Shown in pieces: positions 8,277-16,534 of a DNA stretch of 27,147 nucleotides. The notes below the pieces were generated by a model, which had not been told where the DNA came from, made no database searches, and worked only from the letters and a program-made list of their open reading frames with translations. Source of the DNA: a virus; the IMG/VR virus record IMGVR_UViG_3300046558_000114, positions 1 to 27,147 of that record. One strand, given 5' to 3'. The first letter of the stretch is position 1. Every line of letters begins with the position of its first letter. A program made the position numbers and the translations under genes.

Positions 8277-8732
8277 TTATTCGCCGCGGGTCTTCTCGAT
8301 GATCTTGGCGATCACGGTCTGGTCGGGCCACTTGTGGTGGACGGCGATCTTGAAGGTGTCGCGCGCCAGGATGCGCAGTTCCTCGGCGCTCAGTTCCGCC
8401 AGATTGATTTCCTTCTCGCCGTCGGAAATGAGGATCGGTTTTTTCTCGGCCACGGCCGGCTGGTTGCCGATCGCCACGGTCACGCCCACGGCCTTGGCCG
8501 GACGCGGCGGCAGTTCGGCGTCCGGGTCGACAAGGTGGAAGCCTTCCTTGATCGCCAGCAGGCGGTAGATCACATCGGCGCGCGCGAACGGCACCGCCGC
8601 CACGTGCTCCGCTTCCGGGTTGTCCTTCTGGTCGTCGGCCGGCTTGAAATGCACGACGATGCCCAGCAGCGGAATCTTGCTGCCGCCGGTGCGGCGCTGC
8701 TTGCAGGCGATGAGGACGGTCTTGTCTGCCAT
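8277..8732 (-). CDS. Head-module protein, unknown function
   Basis: A 151-residue protein. The N-terminal half looks like a beta domain (TVLIACKQRRTGGSKIPLLG, about 5-24) with an acidic insert (ADDQKDNPEAEHVAAVPFAR). A Pro/Ala linker (about 75-100) leads to a C-terminal helical region (NLAELSAEELRILARDTFKI). The ATG at 8732 is supported by AAGGAG. This kind of gene between capsid and connector is common in phages with an N4-gp56 capsid. Function is not known; a role in head maturation is inference. Confidence 0.7.
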   Translation of the reverse strand: MADKTVLIACKQRRTGGSKIPLLGIVVHFKPADDQKDNPEAEHVAAVPFARADVIYRLLAIKEGFHLVDPDAELPPRPAKAVGVTVAIGNQPAVAEKKPILISDGEKEINLAELSAEELRILARDTFKIAVHHKWPDQTVIAKIIEKTRGE

Positions 8733-8794
8733 GGTGGTGCTCCTTGGTTCAGGTGGGGAAACGGTGGCCACGTGCAGCGGCCACCGGGAGGGGA

Positions 8795-9259
8795 TTAGCC
8801 GGCGGCCGACAGCAGCACGGCGAGGTTTTTGCCGGCACCGGCCCAGGTCGCGGGCGCGGTCACGATCTTGACGCCCAGCTGGCGCGGCGTGCCGGCGCGG
8901 CCCGACAGATAGACGTTGGCGCTGGTGGCGCGTGCGATGCCGCCGGTTTGGCCCACGGTCGATGCCGTGATCCAGGCGCTGGTGGCGGCGGCGTCAATAT
9001 CGGTACCGGCCGCGTTCAGGATGCCCACGGTCATGGTCAGGGTCGGCGCGCCGTTGGTGTCCAGGTCGTCGGTCAAGAGCGCCGCGTCGACCGGCTTCAC
9101 GTCGGTTTCGACCGGGCCCAGCTTGATGATGTCGCCGGCCAGTGGCGCCGCCGCTTCGGTGGTGTACTCGTACAGGATGCCGGCCACCAGCGCCGACAGC
9201 AGCGAGGTGATCGGCTTCTGGCCCTTGGCCGTTTTGCCGAGGAAGATAGTTTGTGGCAT
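8795..9259 (-). CDS. Phage structural-type protein, possible capsid decoration
   Basis: A 154-residue protein rich in Ala, Thr and Gly with few charged residues, the composition of a beta-sheet virion protein. It starts PQTIFLGKTAKGQKPITSLL and ends with KIVTAPATWAGAGKNLAVLL. The place just downstream of the capsid gene fits a decoration or head-stabilising protein, but no family signature is visible. A ribosome site (GGAG) precedes the ATG. Confidence 0.7.
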   Translation of the reverse strand: MPQTIFLGKTAKGQKPITSLLSALVAGILYEYTTEAAAPLAGDIIKLGPVETDVKPVDAALLTDDLDTNGAPTLTMTVGILNAAGTDIDAAATSAWITASTVGQTGGIARATSANVYLSGRAGTPRQLGVKIVTAPATWAGAGKNLAVLLSAAG

Positions 9260-9289
9260 ATGTCTACTCCGTATACAAAGGATGAGGGA

Positions 9290-9307
9290 ACGGGCCCGCA
9301 GGCCCGT
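9290..9307 (-). other. Stable GC hairpin after the capsid gene
   Basis: ACGGGCC-TGCG-GGCCCGT on the minus strand, 7-bp stem with a 4-base loop. A C/T-rich stretch follows but no clean T-run, so termination would be partial at most. It may protect the capsid mRNA end. Confidence 0.55.
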
Positions 9308-9321
9308 CAGCTACCCGGGGA

Positions 9322-10440
9322 TCAGCCCGGATCGGCCACTGCGGTGTCGGCCGCGATCACGCCGAAGTCGCGCGATACGCCGTCGATCGTGAACGCCGTT
9401 TTCTTGACGCCGAAGATCGAGCCGGTGGTGATGACCACCTGATTGCCGCGGTCCTCCTGCTCTTCGTGCCAGTCGAAGCGCAGGCCGCTGCCGTTCGAGC
9501 CGAATGCCACCACTGCCGCCTGACGGCCCAGGAACAGCGAGCGCGCGCTGGACACGTTGGCGCCGGCGCCGTAGTCGTTCGACAGCACCACCGAACGGTG
9601 CTTGTGGAAAATCACGTTGTTGTGCATGCCGGCGCCACCCTTGCACAGCGGCGAGTTGCGGCCTTCCGCCGTGGCCAGCGCCTTCTGCACCTCGAGCCAG
9701 CCACCGGCGCCGGCGTCGCGGCGCAGGTCGTACTCCTGCCATGGGTGCATCACGTGGATGAAGTGCGGTTCGCCGTCGATCGCGCACGGCTCCATCATCG
9801 GCACGCCGGCCGTACCGCCGCCCATGGTTTCCGCACGCGCCACCAGACGATCGACCAGCGCCAGCGAGAACTTGTCGCTGGCCTGCAGGGTCGCCTTAGA
9901 AGTGGCGGCGCCGCCGAACATCTGGTGCAGGCTGTCGGGCGCGACGAACGCATTGCCGGCGAGGCCCTGGTAGTCCTGCGAGTAGATGTAATCGGTGTTG
10001 ACGCCGCGGCGGCCCGACAGGTACATGAAGAACAGCTCGTCGAACACGCGCGCCCACCATTCGGTCTGACGGGCGCGGGCGATCTTGCGCAGGTCGTGGA
10101 TGGTGCGCTTGCGGCTCATCTTGCCGCCGGTGTTGACGCCGCCGCGCGACTGGTCGATCGAGATCGAGTCAGTGTAGAGCTTCAGGTCTTCCTCGTTGCC
10201 GCGCAGCTGCTTGTCGCCCTCGATCGGCTGCATGCGCAGCTGCATGACCAGATCGTAGGTGACGGTATCGCCGGCGTCGTTCTCGAGGTTGAGCAGGGTC
10301 TGGATCGGGGTTTGCGCTTCCACGCCCACGCCCATGAACTTCTTGTTGAAATACGAAGTGCGGCCAACGTCCACCGCCAGAAAGCCGCCGAACTTCTTGA
10401 CGGCCTTGGCATCGTTGACACCAACGACAGTTTGTGCCAT
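9322..10440 (-). CDS. Major capsid protein, N4-gp56 family
   Basis: A 372-residue protein of the N4-gp56/DUF4043 family, which builds the icosahedral shell. Family signs include 'TSYFNKKFMGVGVEAQTPIQ' near the start, the acidic LRGNEEDLKLYTDSISIDQS (about 79-98), 'NTGGKMSRKRTIHDLRKIAR' and WWARVFDELFFMYLSGRRG (about 130-148), and a late 'FGSNGSGLRFDWHEEQEDRG'. The fold is HK97-like. The ribosome site AAGGAG is strong but lies in a stem-loop. It is followed by a stable hairpin (9290-9307) after the stop. The capsid is the main late product, so leader and trailer structures may tune its level. Confidence 0.94.
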   Translation of the reverse strand: MAQTVVGVNDAKAVKKFGGFLAVDVGRTSYFNKKFMGVGVEAQTPIQTLLNLENDAGDTVTYDLVMQLRMQPIEGDKQLRGNEEDLKLYTDSISIDQSRGGVNTGGKMSRKRTIHDLRKIARARQTEWWARVFDELFFMYLSGRRGVNTDYIYSQDYQGLAGNAFVAPDSLHQMFGGAATSKATLQASDKFSLALVDRLVARAETMGGGTAGVPMMEPCAIDGEPHFIHVMHPWQEYDLRRDAGAGGWLEVQKALATAEGRNSPLCKGGAGMHNNVIFHKHRSVVLSNDYGAGANVSSARSLFLGRQAAVVAFGSNGSGLRFDWHEEQEDRGNQVVITTGSIFGVKKTAFTIDGVSRDFGVIAADTAVADPG

Positions 10441-10448
10441 GGAAAATA

Positions 10449-10473
10449 CTCCTTAAAAAAGTGATTTAAGGAG
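10449..10473 (-). promoter_or_regulatory. Stem-loop hiding the capsid ribosome binding site
   Basis: CTCCTTAAA (10473-10465) pairs fully with TTTAAGGAG (10457-10449) across a 7-base loop on the minus strand. The 3' arm is the Shine-Dalgarno sequence AAGGAG of the capsid gene, 8 bases from its ATG at 10440. Folding would block ribosome loading, so translation of the capsid could be switched by a protein, an upstream ribosome or temperature. Confidence 0.7.
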
Positions 10474-10495
10474 CACTTTCTGCGCTCGTTATCGT

Positions 10496-10509
10496 GGGCT
10501 ATCTTGCCC
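10496..10509 (-). promoter_or_regulatory. Leader stem-loop 2 before capsid gene
   Basis: GGGC-AAGATA-GCCC on the minus strand: 4-bp GC stem with a 6-base loop. Starts 2 bases after stem-loop 1. Weak alone but part of a row of three. Confidence 0.45.
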
Positions 10510-10510
10510 G

Positions 10511-10530
10511 TTTGCACTAAACAGTGCAAA
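10511..10530 (-). promoter_or_regulatory. Leader stem-loop 1 before capsid gene
   Basis: TTTGCACT-GTTT-AGTGCAAA on the minus strand: perfect 8-bp stem with 4-base loop. No T-run follows, so it is not a terminator. First of three stem-loops in the capsid leader. Confidence 0.7.
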
Positions 10531-10542
10531 TTCTTTGTGCGC

Positions 10543-10755
10543 CTAGCGCCGATCGTCGGCGCGGCGTCCCGGTGTCGCTTCCCGCACGTCGTCGCGCCGG
10601 TCCGGCAGGCGCCGGATATCGGCGCCCTGGTGCTCGAACCGCAGCTTGATGCGCTGCCCCGATTTCTGCTCCACGGTGATGACCATGCCGCCGTCGATCG
10701 TCACCGATTCGTTCACCTTCAGGTCCATCAACAGCGTGCGGGTTGTGCTCGTCAT
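10543..10755 (-). CDS. Small CsrA-like protein
   Basis: A 70-residue protein between scaffold and capsid genes. Residues about 7-42 (TLLMDLKVNESVTIDGGMVI then TVEQKSGQRIKLRFEHQ) follow the beta-strand layout of CsrA: L-xx-KVGES-x-I ... I-x-I-x-V ... SGQ-x-V-x-L. CsrA binds GGA-containing mRNA leaders and blocks ribosome binding. The conserved CsrA C-terminal helix with its key Arg is not clearly present; instead there is an Arg/Asp-rich tail. So the fold match is plausible and the RNA-binding function is only inferred. It ends about 100 bases before the capsid gene, whose leader has three stem-loops. Confidence 0.6.
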   Translation of the reverse strand: MTSTTRTLLMDLKVNESVTIDGGMVITVEQKSGQRIKLRFEHQGADIRRLPDRRDDVREATPGRRADDRR

Positions 10756-10758
10756 CAG

Positions 10759-11787
10759 TTACATCCTCGCCCAACGGTCGCGCTGGCTCTCGTTCATGCC
10801 GGCGATCGCGCGCTCCAGATCCATGCCGCTGAGGTTGTCCAGGTGCGCGAATTCGCCGCCTTCCTGGCCGTCGGGGCTGGCCGCCGCCGGCAATCCGCCA
10901 AGTGTCGGCGGCAGCGTGCCCAGGTCCGGCGCTCTAGCATGCGATTTTGCAACATTTTTCGGTGGAGTAACAGGTTTTTCTTTCCCTGCTGCCGCTGCCG
11001 GCGCCGCCGCGCGTGCGTTTGGCGTCACATCGAACTCGACCAGCACCTTTTTATGGGCCAGTTCGAGGATTTCGGCCTCGCTCTTACCATCCTTGTTGGC
11101 CTTGGCCAGACGTTTTACCCAGTCATCCCAGGCCTCCGCCTTGTCAGCGTCGGTGTCGTAGTTAATGCCCGACTCGGCCAGCGCCTTTTCCTTGAAAGAA
11201 TGCACGCGATGGAAGAACTGAGTGTCGGCCGCCTTGATATCGCGCAGGCCGTCGCGCTGCTCCATGTAGCGGGCCTCGTACTCGGAATATTCCTTGGCGC
11301 TCAAGGTGCCTTCCATCATCTGCTCGAATTTGGCGGCCTTTTCGGCGTTCAGCGCCTTGAGGCCTTCGCTGTACTCGGCGTCGAGAAACTTCAGGTCCAG
11401 CGGCGCGATCACGGCGCCGGCCGCGTCCAGCAGTGCGTCGCCCGGGGCTTCCGTGCCCGCCGGCTGGGCCGCAACAGGGGCCGCCGCTGCAGCAGCTGCC
11501 GGCGACTCTTCTTCTTCTTCCTCTTCTTCTTCCTCTTCCTCTTCTTCCTGCTCGGACGGGGCCTTGCGTGGCGGTTCCACGCGCTGCTCGTCCGGGTTCG
11601 GATGCTCGTCGCCGTCGGCGGCCGGCTTGGCCTTCATTTCAACGGCTTTGCCGCCGGCCAAGATCTCGGCAATGATGGCGTCGGTGCCCTCGTCGTCGCC
11701 CTGCATGCCGCGCAGTTCGTCGGCCGACAGCAGCTTGGCGGCTTCGCGGAATTCGTCCAGATCGTCCTGATTCATTTCAGTTGCCAT
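10759..11787 (-). CDS. Acidic scaffold-like head assembly protein
   Basis: A 342-residue, highly charged protein between portal and capsid genes, the standard place for a scaffold. It starts with an acidic helical part (DDLDEFREAAKLLSADELRG), then a Pro/Glu linker with 14 consecutive Glu (81-94) and an Ala run. The middle (about 125-245) is a helical, coiled-coil-like region (YSEYEARYMEQRDGLRDIKA). The C-terminus is Pro-rich then helical (NLSGMDLERAIAGMNESQRD). This suits a scaffold that binds the capsid protein by its C-terminal helix and is later lost. Start ATG 11787 has a GGACCACCACC-type leader with weak ribosome site, and lies 15 bases after the portal stop. Confidence 0.75.
   Translation of the reverse strand: MATEMNQDDLDEFREAAKLLSADELRGMQGDDEGTDAIIAEILAGGKAVEMKAKPAADGDEHPNPDEQRVEPPRKAPSEQEEEEEEEEEEEEEESPAAAAAAAPVAAQPAGTEAPGDALLDAAGAVIAPLDLKFLDAEYSEGLKALNAEKAAKFEQMMEGTLSAKEYSEYEARYMEQRDGLRDIKAADTQFFHRVHSFKEKALAESGINYDTDADKAEAWDDWVKRLAKANKDGKSEAEILELAHKKVLVEFDVTPNARAAAPAAAAGKEKPVTPPKNVAKSHARAPDLGTLPPTLGGLPAAASPDGQEGGEFAHLDNLSGMDLERAIAGMNESQRDRWARM
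11506..11547. repeat. GAA/GAG microsatellite encoding 14 Glu
   Basis: On the minus strand 14 consecutive GAA/GAG codons encode residues Glu81-Glu94 of the scaffold-like protein. The tract is a purine run with mixed synonymous codons, so it is under protein-level constraint or is an old expansion. An alanine run (about residues 97-104) follows soon after. Confidence 0.9.
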
Positions 11788-11802
11788 GGTGGTGGTGGTC
11801 CT

Positions 11803-14205
11803 TTAGGTAGTAATGCCGTCGGCGACGGGGGTTTCGATGCCTTGCTGGGCACCATCGGCTTGCTGCAGGTCGGGCGTGGCCGGCGCGGGTGGCGGCGCGC
11901 CGTCGGTTGGTGCCGGCGCGCCCGGATCGGCCGGGCCGGCGCCGACGAACACGCCATGCTGCGGCTGCGGCGTCATGGCCGGCAGCGTGCCGGCCGGGCC
12001 CGGGATATTCGGATCGGTGCCGCCCTGGTCCTGATAGCCGGCGCCGGCCAGAATCGCGTCGGCCACCGGCGTGACGTTTGGTACCGTGGCCACGATCTGC
12101 GCCGCCTGCAGCGCCTCGTAGGCGGCGGTCACGCCCTTCTGCACGGCGTCGGCCACGATACGCTGGATCTCGGCGTCAGTCTGCTTGGCCTTGGCCAGCG
12201 CGGCGTCGGTTTCGGCATGCACCTTGGCCAGCTGCGCCTTGAGGGTGTCCGCCTGCACCTGCTCCAGTTCGGCCGCCTTCTGTTCGCGCGCCTGCTGCGC
12301 CGCCTGCTCTTCCGGCGTCGGCTTGCGGCCGGGGTCGCCCTGGCCGTTGATCTTGCGGATCCGCGCCACGATCTCGTCCTTGTTGGGCACGTCGGCGAAG
12401 TCGATCACCATGTCCAGCAGCGCCAGCCCCACCTGCGGTTCGAGCTTGCCCACCAGTTCCATCATCGACTCGAACATCGCCTGCCGGTTCGATGCCTTGA
12501 AATCCTGCTCCGACACGATGAAGTCGGCGGCCGACTTGGTAATGTCGTTCAGGTAGCGTTCGGCGGCAGCGTCGTACACGTTGATGCGCAGCCACTCGAT
12601 CGGCTTGTTCTCGCCGATGATGCGCACCACCTTGGGCGCGCTGTAATATTGTTCGAGCAGGGCCAGCTGGATCTCGCTTTGCAGCTGGATCGCAAGGCGC
12701 AGGTTGTCGAACAGCGCGGCGGTCACGATCGTGCCCTGGTCCTGCAGCTTGCCGATCGCCTTGCCCGACAGCCCGGCGTCGTCCTTGCCTAGGTTCTGGT
12801 CGGTGACGCCGCCCACGTCGCGGATCATCTGGCCATCGAACATCATCAGCTTGATGTGCTCTTCCGCCAGCGCCTTGTCCTGCTCGATCCGCAGTTCGGC
12901 ACCGCGCTTCTTCTCGATCACGCCATCCGGGCGCGCGATCTCGTTGCGCAGTTCGTTCTTGTCGTCTACCGCGTCCTTGTCCATGATCACGCGCACGGTC
13001 GACAGGATATACAGCGCCTTGCTGGCGCGCTTGTTGTAGTCGATCTGCGCATCGCGCACGTCGCGGATCACGCCATACGGCAGGCCGTCGCGGTGGCGGC
13101 GGTAGCACCATGCCGGCGTGAACGGCAGGCGGTTGTGGCGGTACGGGCTCTTGCCCTCGTACAGGATCTGCGATTCCGTCATCACCGCTACCCGCACTTC
13201 CTGGCGCACGTGGCTGGCAACGCTGATCAGGCCGTCCTGGTAGGCGTCGACCAGTTCGGCGTCGCTCTCGTCGTAGTCGCGCCCATGCAGGTGCAGCGTC
13301 GCCGGGTCGCAGGCGCGGCACACGTTCACGCGCGCCGGTACCCGGTACCACGCTTCGATCAGCTTGACCTTTTCGCGCCCCAGCGTCAGGCCGGATCCGG
13401 CCATGCCGCGGCGCGACACCGCCGCGTAATCGCTGGTGGCGTCGGTGTTGATGCGCGACCCCATGTACCACACGTTGTCGTCGTCGGTGGCCATTTGGGT
13501 GGCGTCGATCGCCGCCGCCTGCAGCACTTCCTTGAAGCCCGGGCACAGGGCCTCGGCTTGGTCCAGGTCCGTGAACGACCAGCGGAACAGATAGCGCATG
13601 TCGCTGCCGTCGATCTCCTTGAAATCGGAATCGTGGTAGATCTGCTTCCAGTCCACGTAGCGCGTGGTCAGCAGTTCCTTGGACGGGTCCGGCTCGATGC
13701 AATCCTCCATCCAGCCGACCCCGGCCACCACCTGCGACTTGAAGCAGGCGGAGCGGATCCATGGCGTCTTGTTGGTGTCCGACAGGTATTTGAGCAGCTT
13801 GGTCTTGACCTGGGCCAGTTCCTCGTCGTCGGCAGAGCGCGGCAGCACCTTGCCGTCGATCCGGGTCCGGCGCTCGGTGCCCAGCAGCCAGTTAATGGTC
13901 GGCTTGACCTGATTGAATACCAGCGGCGCCTGCCCGCGCTCGGCCAGCACCGCGGCGTCCTCGTCGGACCACTGCAGGCCGTCATAGAAATCCTCATCGA
14001 TCGCCATTTCGACCCGGTTCGGCCCCTGCTTGTCGCGCTCCTGCCGGTACCAGTCCATCAGGCGTGCATGCAGTTTGGCGAGGCGCTGCACTTCGGCCGC
14101 GCTGCGGCGGCGCTTGCCGTTGTTCTTCGGTGCCGGCGGCGCGATCCCGCCCAGGCGTGCCGGATCGGCGGCGGCCGGCTGCGCCGTCACATTGGAAATC
14201 CCCAT
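11803..14205 (-). CDS. Portal protein, P22-like
   Basis: An 800-residue protein of the P22 portal type. It forms the dodecameric ring through which DNA enters and leaves the head. Family features include a long N-terminal helical region (RQERDKQGPNRVEMAIDEDF), the core motif 'FYDGLQWSDEDAAVL', 'NQVKPTINWLLGTERRTRID' and a central DYNKRASKALYILS (about 390). Residues about 630-690 form an Ala/Gln/Glu coiled coil, followed by a Pro/Gly/Ala-rich tail of about 70 residues. P22's own portal is about 725 residues; the extra length here is mainly this tail. A four-Cys-like cluster (RVNVCRACDP, about 290) is unusual for a portal. Confidence 0.9.
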   Translation of the reverse strand: MGISNVTAQPAAADPARLGGIAPPAPKNNGKRRRSAAEVQRLAKLHARLMDWYRQERDKQGPNRVEMAIDEDFYDGLQWSDEDAAVLAERGQAPLVFNQVKPTINWLLGTERRTRIDGKVLPRSADDEELAQVKTKLLKYLSDTNKTPWIRSACFKSQVVAGVGWMEDCIEPDPSKELLTTRYVDWKQIYHDSDFKEIDGSDMRYLFRWSFTDLDQAEALCPGFKEVLQAAAIDATQMATDDDNVWYMGSRINTDATSDYAAVSRRGMAGSGLTLGREKVKLIEAWYRVPARVNVCRACDPATLHLHGRDYDESDAELVDAYQDGLISVASHVRQEVRVAVMTESQILYEGKSPYRHNRLPFTPAWCYRRHRDGLPYGVIRDVRDAQIDYNKRASKALYILSTVRVIMDKDAVDDKNELRNEIARPDGVIEKKRGAELRIEQDKALAEEHIKLMMFDGQMIRDVGGVTDQNLGKDDAGLSGKAIGKLQDQGTIVTAALFDNLRLAIQLQSEIQLALLEQYYSAPKVVRIIGENKPIEWLRINVYDAAAERYLNDITKSAADFIVSEQDFKASNRQAMFESMMELVGKLEPQVGLALLDMVIDFADVPNKDEIVARIRKINGQGDPGRKPTPEEQAAQQAREQKAAELEQVQADTLKAQLAKVHAETDAALAKAKQTDAEIQRIVADAVQKGVTAAYEALQAAQIVATVPNVTPVADAILAGAGYQDQGGTDPNIPGPAGTLPAMTPQPQHGVFVGAGPADPGAPAPTDGAPPPAPATPDLQQADGAQQGIETPVADGITT

Positions 14206-14489
14206 TACAGCAGTCCTTTCAGTTGGTCCTGGTGTTCGGTCAGGCTGTCATGCGCCAGCTTGATCAGGCGCTGGGCCTCGGCGCCGTCGCCGTCGGCGAT
14301 CGCGCTGGAGATCGCTTCGAGCGAATCGGTGGCGTCGGCCAGCGCCTGATACCACGCCTGCAGCTGGGGCGATCCGTTGCTGGTTTCGGCGCGAACCATG
14401 CGCAGCCAGCGCAGCGGATGCCGGAACCAAATCCGGTTCACGAACCACCAGAAGCGCAGCCGGTCAGCCAGTTGGAACAGGCGTTTCAT
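14205..14489 (-). CDS. Small helical protein before the portal gene
   Basis: A 94-residue protein. The N-terminal 32 residues are rich in Trp, Phe and Arg (KRLFQLADRLRFWWFVNRIW, then FRHPLRWLRM), amphipathic rather than a clean membrane segment. Residues 43-94 make two helices of a likely hairpin (QLQAWYQALADATDSLEAIS and EAQRLIKLAHDSLTEHQ). No family is recognised. It is linked to the portal gene by a TAATG overlap, so its product may be needed in step with the portal. Confidence 0.7.
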   Translation of the reverse strand: MKRLFQLADRLRFWWFVNRIWFRHPLRWLRMVRAETSNGSPQLQAWYQALADATDSLEAISSAIADGDGAEAQRLIKLAHDSLTEHQDQLKGLL

Positions 14490-14959
14490 ACTTGGGTTTC
14501 CAGCAGGATCTGGCCGCTGCGTCGGTCCTTCAGCACCAGTTCATCAGTGCCGGAAGTCGGGCGGTTGGCCACTTCCTGCGCTTTCGGCTCGGGCGGCATG
14601 CCGATCAGGATGGGCATGCCGTCGGCGATGATGCCGATCAGGCGGAAGATGGTCGCCTTGTCGTGCTCACTGTTCAGGGCTTTGGCCGCCTGATGGCACA
14701 GGTCCATCAGCAGCTTCTTGCTCGGGTTGCCGTTGGACAGCACGAATTCGTGGGCATCCTTCAGTTCGATCATGAACGCCTGGGTGTTCTTGCCCAGCAC
14801 GCGCTTATACAGCAGCATGACCGGCTCGCCGTCGACCCACTTGTATTCGCTGACGATATCGCCGGTAGTGTGCTGCTCGTACACGAAGCCGCCCAGCATG
14901 ACCATGGGCCGGCCGCTCGCGTGCAGCAGGCTCGATGCTTTCAAACTGTCCTTGCCCAT
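14486..14959 (-). CDS. Conserved phage protein between terminase and portal
   Basis: A 157-residue protein of unknown function. It opens MGKDSLKASSLLHASGRPMV and has a beta-rich N-terminal half (GGFVYEQHTTGDIVSEYKWV, about 23-42). A helical part follows (KKLLMDLCHQAAKALNS, about 81-97), then a hydrophobic helix (ATIFRLIGIIADGMPILIGM, about 102-121) that could touch a membrane or another protein. The end (TDELVLKDRRSGQILLETQV) is beta-like. Position suggests a role in packaging or head assembly. Stop overlaps the next start (ATGA). Confidence 0.75.
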   Translation of the reverse strand: MGKDSLKASSLLHASGRPMVMLGGFVYEQHTTGDIVSEYKWVDGEPVMLLYKRVLGKNTQAFMIELKDAHEFVLSNGNPSKKLLMDLCHQAAKALNSEHDKATIFRLIGIIADGMPILIGMPPEPKAQEVANRPTSGTDELVLKDRRSGQILLETQV

Positions 14960-14983
14960 CCTTCGTTCCCCTTGTGGTAGTCG

Positions 14984-16534
14984 TTACAGCACGCGCCAAT
15001 TGCCCACGGTGCGTTTCTTTTTAGCATTATCAGGCAAAGCGGCGCTCGCGTGGTAGCCCTGGCCGTAGCAGCGGAAGCCATCGGCGCCGTTGGAGGCCCA
15101 GTTGTGCAGCGGCACATTGGTGAACGTGTCGCGCTGCTTGTTGAAGGTGCGCACGTAGGAATCGAGCGCGCTGATGCCCTGCTTGCAGTTTTCCGCATCC
15201 ATCCAGACCGTCGGGAACCGTTCGCGCGTCAGTTCGATGCCGTTGTAAATATCCTTGGTGCGCGGCACCACCACAAAATTGTGACCGGGCAGCAGGCGCT
15301 CCAGGATCTCGAGCCGGGTTTCCGGCACTTCCTTGTCGGTCTGCATGCGCGCGTTGGCGTCGTGCGGCAGGTAGTGGGTGCCGAAGGTGTAGCCGGTGGC
15401 CAGCATGTAGTCGACAAAGTGCTTGAGCCCCTTGCCGTTTTCCTCGTAATACTCGATGAACTGGTGGCGCAGGCCGTTCTGCTGCATGAACCAGATGGTG
15501 GTCTCGTTGTTGGTGGACACCCCGAAGTCCCAAAACGTGTGCACCGGCAGCGCCGGATCCCACGGCACGCTGGTGATCCGGTTGTTCTGGCGCAGCCACA
15601 GCATCTGGCTCTCGTAGTACGCGCCCTTGAGCGCCACGTGGAACGCCTCTTCCGGGTAGCTGGGATTCTCCCGGTGCATGTCGCCCTTGAGCTTGCGGCT
15701 CTCGTTGACGTGCCACGCCTTCTGCGCGTCGTCCAGGTAGATCCCGCGCTCGGCCGCCAGCTTGTCGAAATAGATCGACTCGTTCGCCGTGATCTCGACC
15801 GTATCGGGATCAAGCCGGTTGGTCGGCTTTTGCCACCACGCGAAGAAATGCAGGCGGAACGAGCGCACCGACAGCGGCTTGCCGGCTTGCTGGGTCTCCA
15901 GCGCCTCCATCGCATAGTCGTGGAAGTAGCCTTCCTGGCCCTCGGCGGTCGATTCCACGAACACCATGTTGCCCACCGCCACCGCCGGGAACGCGCCCGT
16001 CACCACTTCCTTGGCGCGCTCGGGTGCCTTGCTGCAGATCTTGCCGAACTCGGACACGTGCAGGATCGTCATGGTGTCCGAACGCATCGACATGCCGACC
16101 TGGATCGAAGAGCCATTGCCCAGGCGCAATTCCGACTCGTTCAGCTTGGTGATCCCGACGGCATCGCGCAATTCCTTGGGCAGATCCATGTACGGGTTGC
16201 GGATCTTGTTCTGGAATAGCTTTTTTACATCATCGTCGGTCTGCGCGATGATGCCGAACCGGGTATTCGGCACGAACAGGCACTGATCCAGGCCCCAAAT
16301 GTCGATCGCCGTGGTGAACCCCATCTGCCGGGCCTTGAGGATCAGGTTCCAGTACCACAGTGAGTCGTAGAGCTCTTCCTGCTCGGCGTTCATGCGGAAC
16401 TTGATCTTGTTGCCGTTGGCGTCGGTGATCCAGTACAGGTTGTTGATGCGCCACTTCGGATCACTGAACTGCGCGAGCGACGCATTCCACAGCGTCAGCA
16501 GTTCCGGCGGGACGGCAAAGGCCAGTTCCGTCAT
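14984..16534 (-). CDS. Terminase large subunit (ATPase-nuclease)
   Basis: A 516-residue DNA-packaging motor. The ATPase half has a variant Walker A, KARQMGFTT (67-75), a Walker B with catalytic Glu at TILHVSEF (156-163, Glu162), and the coupling motif VFVESTAEG (191-199). The nuclease half shows three acidic sites of the RNase H-like fold: WDFG (Asp336), YLPHDAN (Asp392) and NGADGFR (Asp485). It cuts concatemers and pumps DNA through the portal ring. Length is usual for the family. The order small subunit, large subunit, two small genes, portal is conserved in N4-gp56-capsid podoviruses known to me only in outline. Confidence 0.96.
   Translation of the reverse strand: MTELAFAVPPELLTLWNASLAQFSDPKWRINNLYWITDANGNKIKFRMNAEQEELYDSLWYWNLILKARQMGFTTAIDIWGLDQCLFVPNTRFGIIAQTDDDVKKLFQNKIRNPYMDLPKELRDAVGITKLNESELRLGNGSSIQVGMSMRSDTMTILHVSEFGKICSKAPERAKEVVTGAFPAVAVGNMVFVESTAEGQEGYFHDYAMEALETQQAGKPLSVRSFRLHFFAWWQKPTNRLDPDTVEITANESIYFDKLAAERGIYLDDAQKAWHVNESRKLKGDMHRENPSYPEEAFHVALKGAYYESQMLWLRQNNRITSVPWDPALPVHTFWDFGVSTNNETTIWFMQQNGLRHQFIEYYEENGKGLKHFVDYMLATGYTFGTHYLPHDANARMQTDKEVPETRLEILERLLPGHNFVVVPRTKDIYNGIELTRERFPTVWMDAENCKQGISALDSYVRTFNKQRDTFTNVPLHNWASNGADGFRCYGQGYHASAALPDNAKKKRTVGNWRVL

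Noticed and set aside
10498-10528. Weak promoter-like match in the capsid leader (TTGCAC, 17 bases, CAAGAT)
   Set aside because: Only about half of each hexamer matches and the -35 is part of a perfect stem-loop, so an RNA role explains it better.
10504-12792. A 762-residue plus-strand frame including long Phe/Leu runs
   Set aside because: Antisense of the portal and scaffold genes; the Phe/Leu run is the complement of the poly-Glu tract.
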